Below, piece by piece: positions 43,768-51,572 of a DNA stretch of 64,000 nt. Both the position numbers and the translations under genes were made by a program. The stretch lies in contig JBEHXV010000011.1 of the NCBI GenBank assembly GCA_048498515.1, positions 62,001 to 126,000 on the forward strand, given 5' to 3'. Under the pieces are notes generated by a model. The model had not been told where the DNA came from. It saw only the letters and a list, made by a program, of their open reading frames with translations, and ran no database searches. Positions within the stretch are counted from its first letter, which is position 1, and each line of letters starts with the position of its first letter. This stretch comes from UBA4416 sp048498515 (lineage in GTDB: Bacteria > Bacteroidota > Bacteroidia > B-17B0 > Aurantibacillaceae).

Positions 43768-44979
43768 TTACTTGTTTTTTCGTTTTAATTCGTAATTGTA
43801 CATCTGCCTCCCAAGCTCAGCTAAAAAAGGCAAAGCAATGCTATTATATTCATACTTGCCATCGTTAATGACCTCATCTTCATTGGCATAAATAACCGCG
43901 CTCAACATAAATTCCACATGCTCTTTCTCGTTATGAATATAGGCGCAATCAACCATAAAGCCATAGGACTGGCCAACGATGTTAGTGACCTTGGTGTCAT
44001 AATGGCTTATCGGTTTTTTACTATCGCCGTAGATAAAGTATTTCTTATAGCTGTCGTGGTAGCTCTTGTCATACGTTGGGTGCGAGCTTTCACGGGGCAA
44101 CATGGTAAGGTATTGCATTAAAAAAACCTGGTCTTCCTTAGTAAGATTAAATTGCTGTGATTTTGGCTGATATGGATTAAATAAGACTCGTTGCAAAATG
44201 GAATGAATGTTTTGCAGTGACATGTAGTTCATATTGGTAAAGTCCTTGGGCTCATGTATTTTTTTATTCTGCGCATTGTAATACGCCTTCCCTACTTTGA
44301 TGGTTCCAATAGGGCTTACATACACCCTGGCAGAAACCTGTTGCTTTTGCTGATAAAGCAATTTTATATCGTTACTATAAAAAGAAACCGGGTTGGTAAT
44401 GGTATTGTCTGTTCCTTTACAACCACCATCAAACCGATGAACAATGCGCATGTTCTTATAACCTAATGCCGATAAACGGTCATGCAGGTAATCTACTCCC
44501 AAAAATTCATATACACGGCCATAAGCCACATTATCGCTTACCAACAACATACGCCTGATGTATTGGGCAACGCTGGGATAAGCATTAGGACTTGTTGTAT
44601 CTTTTTTCACGGTGTGCTGGCAGTTGTTGGCACTGTCGGTAAACATAATAGTGTTCTTATCCAGTTTCAGGTCATTCAGTTTTTCCAACGCCAGAATGGA
44701 ACAAGGCAATTTGACAAGGCTGGCACAGTAAAAATAAGTTGTTGAATCGAGGTGATAGGTATAATTTTTAAATGCCGGAACTTCCTGGGCATTCCTGGTT
44801 ATTTGTGTGTAAATGATTTGCAGACGGTATTTTTTAGCCTGATCGCTTACCGTTTTTAAAATTGTTTTTTTATTCAGGATCGAATCAAACGAAAAAGCTT
44901 CCTGGCTGTTTCCATTAGCAGAAAACAACAACCAAGCTATTGCCAGTAAAAGCAAGTATTTATTTTTTGGTATGCTCAA
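43768..44979 (-). CDS. Serine hydrolase, class A beta-lactamase/PBP fold
   Basis: The 403-aa protein has a signal peptide (YLLLLAIAWLLFSANGNS, then Q). The SxxK motif is S87-L-V-K90 (CASLVKLP) and the SDN motif is S148-D-N150 (LVSDNVAYGR). A KTG-like element is not obvious; the candidate region is TKVTNIVGQSYGFMVD. The fold resembles class A beta-lactamases, but the length, about 100 residues over the norm, and the weak third motif argue against a simple drug-resistance enzyme. It may be a periplasmic peptidase or a peptidoglycan-related hydrolase. It is transcribed alone and diverges from the BNR-repeat gene. Confidence 0.82.
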   Translation of the reverse strand: MSIPKNKYLLLLAIAWLLFSANGNSQEAFSFDSILNKKTILKTVSDQAKKYRLQIIYTQITRNAQEVPAFKNYTYHLDSTTYFYCASLVKLPCSILALEKLNDLKLDKNTIMFTDSANNCQHTVKKDTTSPNAYPSVAQYIRRMLLVSDNVAYGRVYEFLGVDYLHDRLSALGYKNMRIVHRFDGGCKGTDNTITNPVSFYSNDIKLLYQQKQQVSARVYVSPIGTIKVGKAYYNAQNKKIHEPKDFTNMNYMSLQNIHSILQRVLFNPYQPKSQQFNLTKEDQVFLMQYLTMLPRESSHPTYDKSYHDSYKKYFIYGDSKKPISHYDTKVTNIVGQSYGFMVDCAYIHNEKEHVEFMLSAVIYANEDEVINDGKYEYNSIALPFLAELGRQMYNYELKRKNK

Positions 44980-45109
44980 CGATTAGATGCTCTAAACCGT
45001 TACAAATATACAAATTAAAAAGCCGGGCTTAAGAATAGGAGATTGGCTTGTTTATAATGGCGTTCGGTAGAAATAAAAAAGCTAAATTTAGTACAACAAA
45101 ACTATGGTT

Positions 45110-47602
45110 ATGAAAAAACGACTACTTGTTTCCATCTTTATTTTATCGGGAATATTACTAAAGGCACAACCTACTTCTTTTACCTCAAAAGGTATTGGCG
45201 GCGGCGGCGCTTTATTCGCACTTTCCATTAATCCTGCCAACAATAGTGAGTACTATATAGCCTGCGATATGGGCGAGTTATTTCACACTACCGATTTTGG
45301 CCTGACTTATTCACAGGTCAACTTTCAGCAATTGGTAGCAGGGCACAACTCAAAAGTGTGTTATACAGCTACCAGTGGTTTGTTATACAGTATCAGCTAT
45401 GCGCACGATATGGTTGTTCCTATGAAAAGTACTGACAACGGTGTGACATGGACCGCGCTTCCGGGAAATCCGGATAGTGGCGAAGAAACATTTAGCATTG
45501 ATGCCGATTACAACAATCCAAACCGCATTATCATTTCGTATTATAGTAATATCTATTTTTCCAATAACGGCGGTACAAGCTTCACAAATATTCATACAGC
45601 GGCAACAAGCTCGGGCAATACCGTAGGCGGTGTGTTTTGGGACGGAACGAATATTTACATCGGCACCAACGACGGTGTATTGGTTTCAACCAATTCGGGC
45701 GCTTCGTGGTCAACCGCTGCCATTACCGGCATTCCGTCAACAGATAGGATCTGGTCTTTTGCCGGTGCCAAATCGGGAGGTGTGACCCGCTTTTTTTGTT
45801 TAACGGGCAATGCGGCTGATATTTATCCCGGCCTGGTTGGTTCCGATTATTATGATTTTATGAAAGGCGTTTATTCGGTTGATTATGGCAGTGGCAACTG
45901 GGTTTCAAAAACAACAGGCATTAGCATGGGAACTGATTTTCCTATGTTCGTAGGAATGGCCGCCAATGACATCAGTACGGTTTACCTGGCAGGAAGTAAT
46001 GATAATACCGAACCCATTGTTTTAAAAACAAACAATGCCGGAACGTTATGGAGCCATGTATTCTTAACAGCCAACAACCAAAACATTACCACAGGCTGGA
46101 GCGGCCAGGGTGGCGACCGGGGATGGAGTTATGGCGAATGTCCCTTTGCAGTGGCAGTCGCCCCAAACAATTCCAATAGCGTTATTTTTGGTGATTTTGG
46201 TTTTGTGCATAAAACATCCAATGGAGGAACGAGCTGGCAACAGGCCTATGTCAATACCTCCGGGCAACACCCAGCCAATGCTACTACTCCGGCCAATGCA
46301 GCCTATCAAAGCGTTGGTATAGAAAATACCACCTGCTGGCAGGTGCATTGGATGAGCGCCAATAATCTATGGGCCTGTTTTTCGGATATTCGCGGCATAA
46401 GAAGCACGGATGCCGGAAATTCATGGTCATTCAATTATACAGGAAATCCAGCCAACTCAACTTACCGTGTGGCGCAGCATCCTAGCAACGGGACTTTATT
46501 TGCCGGCACTTCCGGCATTCATGATATGTACCAAAGCACGCGTTTGACAGATGCGCAACTGGATTTAGCTGATCCCAACGGAAAAATCATTTACTCCACC
46601 AATAACGGGCAAACCTGGCAAAACCTGCACAGCTTTGGCCACCCGGTTTTCTGGATCGCTCTTGACCCATCAAACCCAAACCGTGCTTATGCCAGCGTTA
46701 TTCATTATAATGGCGGAGCCGGTGTTGGCGGCATTTACATGACCAATAATTTAAACCTGCTGGCATCATCCACCTGGACTTTATTACCCGATCCACCACG
46801 TACCGAAAAACACCCGGCAAGTATTGTGGTATTGAATGACGGGAAAATGGTGTGTACCTATTCAGGCCGCCGGACAACGAACTTTACTAACAGCTCAGGT
46901 GTGTTTATCTATAACCCTACAGGTAATTCATGGACCGATGTGTCGGATGCGGGAATGCATTACTGGACAAAAGACATTGTCATCGATCCGAACGATGCCA
47001 CGCAAAACACCTGGTATGCCTGTGTGTTCAGCGGTTGGGGAGTAAACGCCAGTGGTTTGGGTGGTTTGTATAAAACAACCAACCGCGGTACTAACTGGAC
47101 AAAATTAACCGGAACAACTATTGACCGCGTAACGTCAATGACCTTTAATCCAACGAATGCCGGCGAAGTTTACTTAACAACAGAAGGGCAAGGCTTATGG
47201 GTGTCGCATAATATTAATGCCACAACGCCAACCTTCTCCATGGTCCCTTCGTATCCGTTTCAGCAACCGGAACGTGTGTTCTTTAATCCATACAACACCA
47301 GCCAGATGTGGGTAACCAGCTTTGGCAATGGCATGAAAATGGGCACTTTGCTTTCGACAGGAATTGTGGATTTTAAAGAAGAACGATCAGGAATTTCCAT
47401 TTATCCGAACCCATCGAACGGAAAAATAACGGTACAAAATACCAATACCCTTGTTGCTACCATTTATGATACCATGGGAAAACAGGTAGCCATGATCGAC
47501 CTGGTGAAAGGAGAGAATAATTTAGACCTGAGTTACCTGCCAACCGGCATTTACTTTATGAAAGTGAATGAGGGGATGAAGAAGTTGTTGATAGAACAAT
47601 AG
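45110..47602 (+). CDS. BNR/Asp-box repeat secreted protein with T9SS type A sorting domain
   Basis: The 830-aa protein has a signal peptide (RLLVSIFILSGILLKA, then Q). An ATG two codons earlier (45104) is an alternative start. At least nine BNR/Asp-box motifs are visible (STDNGVTW, TNSGASW, KTSNGGTSW, STDAGNSW, STNNGQTW, KTTNRGTNW), giving a sortilin/GH74-like beta-propeller over residues 20-750. Propellers of this type bind or cleave polysaccharides, but I cannot name catalytic residues. The end is a type A sorting domain (ISIYPNPSNGKITVQN, LSYLPTGIYFMKV). It is exported by T9SS to the cell surface. Confidence 0.9.
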   Translation: MKKRLLVSIFILSGILLKAQPTSFTSKGIGGGGALFALSINPANNSEYYIACDMGELFHTTDFGLTYSQVNFQQLVAGHNSKVCYTATSGLLYSISYAHDMVVPMKSTDNGVTWTALPGNPDSGEETFSIDADYNNPNRIIISYYSNIYFSNNGGTSFTNIHTAATSSGNTVGGVFWDGTNIYIGTNDGVLVSTNSGASWSTAAITGIPSTDRIWSFAGAKSGGVTRFFCLTGNAADIYPGLVGSDYYDFMKGVYSVDYGSGNWVSKTTGISMGTDFPMFVGMAANDISTVYLAGSNDNTEPIVLKTNNAGTLWSHVFLTANNQNITTGWSGQGGDRGWSYGECPFAVAVAPNNSNSVIFGDFGFVHKTSNGGTSWQQAYVNTSGQHPANATTPANAAYQSVGIENTTCWQVHWMSANNLWACFSDIRGIRSTDAGNSWSFNYTGNPANSTYRVAQHPSNGTLFAGTSGIHDMYQSTRLTDAQLDLADPNGKIIYSTNNGQTWQNLHSFGHPVFWIALDPSNPNRAYASVIHYNGGAGVGGIYMTNNLNLLASSTWTLLPDPPRTEKHPASIVVLNDGKMVCTYSGRRTTNFTNSSGVFIYNPTGNSWTDVSDAGMHYWTKDIVIDPNDATQNTWYACVFSGWGVNASGLGGLYKTTNRGTNWTKLTGTTIDRVTSMTFNPTNAGEVYLTTEGQGLWVSHNINATTPTFSMVPSYPFQQPERVFFNPYNTSQMWVTSFGNGMKMGTLLSTGIVDFKEERSGISIYPNPSNGKITVQNTNTLVATIYDTMGKQVAMIDLVKGENNLDLSYLPTGIYFMKVNEGMKKLLIEQ

Positions 47603-47610
47603 AAAAACTT

Positions 47611-47668
47611 TGTCAGTTCGAGCGAAGTCGAGAACAAATAAAGCGTCTCGACTCCGCTCGACGTGACA
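47611..47668. repeat. Palindromic repeat and likely bidirectional terminator
   Basis: Arms 47611-47633 and 47646-47668 pair at 20 of 23 positions around a 12-bp loop. The right arm plus loop edge is the reverse-complement copy of 39165-39190. It sits between the converging BNR gene and lipoprotein gene, so it can also end both transcripts. An A-run precedes it (47602-47607). Confidence 0.75.
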
Positions 47669-47681
47669 CAAAAGAATGTAA

Positions 47682-48896
47682 CTACTTCTGTTTCGTGGCA
47701 ATCATAAAATTGCTGTTCTTATCTTTAAAGTTGTAGCCAATGCCAAAACCAATGGGTTTAGAACCCTGTTGTTTGTATAAGGAATCCAGGTCTTTTTGGT
47801 AAAACTCTTTAAACATAGGAATGGGCTTAGTGTAATCTCCAAAAAAGGTATAGTTCCATTTATGCTCATCATCCATGAAATAATGAAAAGCAATTCCGCT
47901 GTCATCCTGGATCACGTGCTCGCTTTGCGACAGGATCACGTTACGCACCATGGAAAAATAATTTTTATGCATTAAATACGACGCGCCTTTTAAATAGGTA
48001 TTGATGGAGCCCATGTTCTTTAAATAGGCCATAAAGCCTTTGTTCGATTTCAGTCCGCCATCGGCCGCGTTCAGTGAAAAATAACAGAGGGTCTTTGGCC
48101 GGTTATGTATGTCGGTGAATTGAATTTCCACACCCCTTGTATTTGTTTTTAATTTTTTAAGGTCGGCAAATGAGCCTACGTATTTTATGTTCCCGCTTGT
48201 ATCAACAGAAATAGCTTTGGCAGAGCAGAAATTATTTCCCGTACGTTTCAGGAAGAGGGTCAGCAAATGCAAAGTTCCATCCACCTCTTCATTTTTCAAA
48301 TCGTTCTTCATGCTTTGTGTCCTGAAAAAGCTGAATTTTAAAATGGCGTTCAACGAAGTGTTTACTTTCTTGAAATAAATGTCCATTGAATCGGTATTTT
48401 CTTTTGTAAACTGCGGGAAGCTTCCTACCGGCTCCAAACCTATCATCACGTACTTATCCGCTTCAGGGAAAAAGGTTTGCGCGTATAAAATATCAGGTCC
48501 TGAAAAAGGATAAAACAATGTGGGCTGTGTCTTTACCACTTTAGCGATCTCATTATCCCTGAAAGTTCTCAGGCTCGTTAAACGGCTCGAATCAAACGAC
48601 ATCCAGCGCTTATCAAAATTTTTATTAAAGGCTTTGAAATCGGCTGACGACTGAATGTAAGCATATACTGAACTGCTATCCGCTATTCCCGACATGATAT
48701 CGGCAACGGCATTCAACGAATCATTCGCACAGGGTTCAAGCTCCGCCATTTTTTTTAGCGAATCTTTTACCTCTTTTTCTACTACAATTTCGGGTTTGGC
48801 GGTGTCTTTTTTCAGCTCTCCCGTCTTTTCGGTTGTATTTGGGGTACAGGCAAAAAAACAGGCGGTTACAATTACTAAACTGCTTACATTCTTCAT
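47682..48896 (-). CDS. Lipoprotein of unknown function
   Basis: I start at the Met at 48896, which places the lipobox (SLVIVTACFFAC, Cys17) correctly and leaves a 7-bp gap after the permease gene. The ATG at 48914 would overlap it. The protein is 404 aa. An acidic/lysine linker follows the Cys, then an alpha/beta domain with PFSGPDILYAQTFFPEADKY and VMIGLEPVG, a pattern I associate with an uncharacterised Bacteroidota family. It is third in a likely operon with an M23 peptidase and an APC permease. Confidence 0.8.
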   Translation of the reverse strand: MKNVSSLVIVTACFFACTPNTTEKTGELKKDTAKPEIVVEKEVKDSLKKMAELEPCANDSLNAVADIMSGIADSSSVYAYIQSSADFKAFNKNFDKRWMSFDSSRLTSLRTFRDNEIAKVVKTQPTLFYPFSGPDILYAQTFFPEADKYVMIGLEPVGSFPQFTKENTDSMDIYFKKVNTSLNAILKFSFFRTQSMKNDLKNEEVDGTLHLLTLFLKRTGNNFCSAKAISVDTSGNIKYVGSFADLKKLKTNTRGVEIQFTDIHNRPKTLCYFSLNAADGGLKSNKGFMAYLKNMGSINTYLKGASYLMHKNYFSMVRNVILSQSEHVIQDDSGIAFHYFMDDEHKWNYTFFGDYTKPIPMFKEFYQKDLDSLYKQQGSKPIGFGIGYNFKDKNSNFMIATKQK

Positions 48897-48903
48897 GAGT
48901 GAT

Positions 48904-50241
48904 CTATTCTTCATTTTCTAAAATTATACTGCTCTCTGTTGTTTCAAAATTACGCGAACGGTTTTTTAATAAGGTCCATACTAGAGTTCCTAAAGCAATT
49001 AAAGCCAGTCCATATAAACTCATTTTTGGTTTATTGTAAAAACCAAAGCACAGGATCCAGGCATTGATGATTAAAAAGATAATGGGTGTAAGCGGGTAAC
49101 CCCATGTTTTATAAGGTCGTTGAATATGCTTGTATTTTCTTCTCAAAATAAAAACGCCCAACACGGTGAGGAATGTAAAGAGACTTAAAATAAAACCGAT
49201 GAGCTCCAGCACTTCATTGAACTTTGCCGTTAAAATTAAAACAATAGCAATTAAAGACTGGGAGATGACCGCTACATAAGGAACACCTCCTTTGTTTTCG
49301 ATGGCAAATACTTTTAAAGGTTCTACATTTTTACCAATGCTCGATGCTACCCTTGGCCCAGCCATAATCATGGCGCTGATGGAAGAAATTAATAATACAG
49401 CGATTACTATCCCTACAACATTGCCTATACCTGCTCCAAAAATGTGCTGCCCGCTGATGTAGCCAATCTCCACCTGCCCTGCCAATTGCGACACCGGTGT
49501 TGTGTAAAGAAATATAAAATTCAGTAATAAATACAATACTGTTACAATCAGCGTTCCGGTAAATAAGGAACGTGGTAAGTTCTTCGACGGATTGTCAATG
49601 TCGCCTGTCATGTAGGCCGAAGCATTCCAACCCGAATAAGAATAGGAGATCCAGTACAACGACACAGCGAAAGCGCCGCTGAAAATATCGGTCATGCTGT
49701 GCTCATTGGGCGCAATGGAAATGGTATGTGAGGGCACACACATAAACCCGGCAATAATGAATAGGACTACAAAAACGAGTTTAATGCTGGTAGAGATCCG
49801 TTGAAAGGCAGCGCCAAAACGAAGATCGTAGGAATGAATGAGTGTAATTAAACACACCACGCCAATAGCAAGCAAAGTACCATTTGTTTCGGGGTAAACG
49901 CCATTCACGTATTGTCCCAGGGCCATGGCTGCCAATGCAATGGGCGCCGAAAAGCCAACGGTGGCGCTCACCCAGCCCGATAAAAAGCCCAGCATGGGGT
50001 GGTATAATTTTGACAGGTAAACATATTCGCCACCACTGTTAGGAAAAGCGGCGCCAATTTCTCCATACGCCAGGGCGCCACACAAGGCCATTACACCTCC
50101 AAGCACCCACAAAAGCAAAACGGCAAACACACTTTGCAGATCAATCACCTGGAATCCAATGGAAGTGAATACTCCCGTACCGATCATATTTGCTATAACT
50201 ACCGAAATGGCAGTTACCAGGCCTACTTTATTTTTTAGCAT
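48904..50241 (-). CDS. APC-family amino acid permease
   Basis: The 445-aa protein has about 12 hydrophobic segments. The first helix carries the broken-helix motif IGTGVF (residues 20-25), which binds the substrate amino and carboxyl groups in APC transporters. YGEIGAAFPNSGGEYVY after helix 2 is the family's most conserved loop. It is an inner-membrane amino acid/polyamine/organocation transporter; substrate cannot be read from the sequence. It starts 9 nt after the M23 gene stop and slightly precedes the lipoprotein start. Confidence 0.93.
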   Translation of the reverse strand: MLKNKVGLVTAISVVIANMIGTGVFTSIGFQVIDLQSVFAVLLLWVLGGVMALCGALAYGEIGAAFPNSGGEYVYLSKLYHPMLGFLSGWVSATVGFSAPIALAAMALGQYVNGVYPETNGTLLAIGVVCLITLIHSYDLRFGAAFQRISTSIKLVFVVLFIIAGFMCVPSHTISIAPNEHSMTDIFSGAFAVSLYWISYSYSGWNASAYMTGDIDNPSKNLPRSLFTGTLIVTVLYLLLNFIFLYTTPVSQLAGQVEIGYISGQHIFGAGIGNVVGIVIAVLLISSISAMIMAGPRVASSIGKNVEPLKVFAIENKGGVPYVAVISQSLIAIVLILTAKFNEVLELIGFILSLFTFLTVLGVFILRRKYKHIQRPYKTWGYPLTPIIFLIINAWILCFGFYNKPKMSLYGLALIALGTLVWTLLKNRSRNFETTESSIILENEE

Positions 50242-50250
50242 GTTAACAAG

Positions 50251-51222
50251 TTAATCGAATGATTGGGTGGATTTTGATGATAATTCCAGCATGATCTGGT
50301 ATTCTTCGGGCGAAAGATCGTTGTAATAGAAATTAATGGGGTTTACTTTTTCCCCGTTCTTAATAACTTCGTAATGCACGTGTGGCCCCGTACTTAAACC
50401 GGTGCTGCCAACATAGCCAATCAGGTCGCCACGTTTTACTTTAGCACCCAGTTTAGCTGCAATTTTACTCATGTGGCCATACAGGGTTTGGTAACCAAAA
50501 CCATGATTGATGACCACGTGATTTCCATAACCCTGTGCCGAGGCATCGGCCGCAATAACCTCTCCATCGCCGGTAGCATAAATAGGTGTTCCCTGCTCTG
50601 CCGTAAAATCCATTCCCGGATGAAATTCCTGCGTTTTATAAATGGGGTGCGTACGCCAGCCATAACCGCTTGGCGCGTGTTTTAAATTTTTATTGTTCAG
50701 CGGCATAATAGCCGGAATGGAGGCAATGAGTTTTTCTTTGCCTTTAGCCATTTTCACTACTTCGTCAAAGGATTTTGACTGGATGTACAATTGCTTGGTG
50801 ATGCGGTCGAGGCGCTCTGTGGCCTCCTTCATCAGTTCCGTATTATCGTATCCTTCCAGGTCCTTGTAACGGTCGCTCCCGCCAAAACCGGCCTGGCGAA
50901 TGGTGCTTGAGATGGGCTCCGCTTCAAAGATCACACGGTAAATATTGTCATCCCGATCCTGAAGGTCGTTTAAAACAACCTGCACCTGGTTCATTTTTTT
51001 GTTCAGCAGGTCATATTGCAATTTCATTACCTCTGCTTCACGGCGCAATTGTTTTTCCTTGGGCGAATCAATAAACCGGTAAGCCACTAACATGGTTGCC
51101 ACGGCAAATACACTTCCAATTGCCAGGTACGAAAGCACCTGCAATAAGCGCTGCTTAAAGGTAACCTTTACCCTTTCGTAAGTGAGCGATTTGGTATTGA
51201 ACTTGTATTTTACTTTTGACAT
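50251..51222 (-). CDS. M23 (LytM-type) peptidoglycan endopeptidase, membrane-anchored
   Basis: The 323-aa protein has a cytoplasmic basic N-terminus, one transmembrane helix (about 29-48) and a coiled-coil stalk (about 55-165). The LytM domain has H201 and D205 (HPGMDF) and H281/H283 (HVHYEV), so the zinc site is complete. It hydrolyses peptide crosslinks in peptidoglycan, or if regulated by its coiled coil may activate amidases. Bacteroidota proteins of this build often take part in cell division or shape. It is first in a likely operon with the permease and lipoprotein. Confidence 0.92.
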   Translation of the reverse strand: MSKVKYKFNTKSLTYERVKVTFKQRLLQVLSYLAIGSVFAVATMLVAYRFIDSPKEKQLRREAEVMKLQYDLLNKKMNQVQVVLNDLQDRDDNIYRVIFEAEPISSTIRQAGFGGSDRYKDLEGYDNTELMKEATERLDRITKQLYIQSKSFDEVVKMAKGKEKLIASIPAIMPLNNKNLKHAPSGYGWRTHPIYKTQEFHPGMDFTAEQGTPIYATGDGEVIAADASAQGYGNHVVINHGFGYQTLYGHMSKIAAKLGAKVKRGDLIGYVGSTGLSTGPHVHYEVIKNGEKVNPINFYYNDLSPEEYQIMLELSSKSTQSFD

Positions 51223-51332
51223 TTTTTCCTTGTAAAAAGGCTAACAAAGATAACAAAATGATTGATTGTAAAAAGCCATTTTTTCTTAGAAAAACAGGGA
51301 ATAAGCAGACCACCTGCCAATCGGTTGACACG

Positions 51333-51507
51333 TTCAAACCTCCCGGTTTGAAGGGTAAACATTTTTAGCAATATATTTTGATATTCGACCCCGCCAGGGT
51401 CGGTGCAATTATCCTGTTCCATCTTCTATTCACATTGAATCCCTTCGGGATTGTGGGTATAGACTCAAAACACATAGGCAAACCCTGAAAGGATTAAATG
51501 TGAATAG
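51333..51507. repeat. Cluster of short hairpins before alaS
   Basis: The 350-bp divergent gap 51223-51572 holds hairpins TTCAAACC/GGTTTGAA (51333-51352), CGACCC/GGGTCG (51386-51402) and AATCCC/GGGATT (51438-51452). An 11-bp inverted pair CTATTCACATT (51426-51436)/AATGTGAATAG (51497-51507) encloses the last hairpin. The pattern of several different stems with CC..GG cores looks like a Bacteroidota REP cluster. An RNA leader of alaS is an alternative. Confidence 0.5.
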
Positions 51508-51572
51508 TGAATAATTTGTGATTTACCATCCCGCCTATTTTTAGTATATTCGTTGCTTCTTTTTAAAACACT

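Noticed and set aside
51333..51507. CRISPR array
   Set aside because: The hairpins differ in sequence and spacing; there is no constant repeat or spacer and no cas gene.
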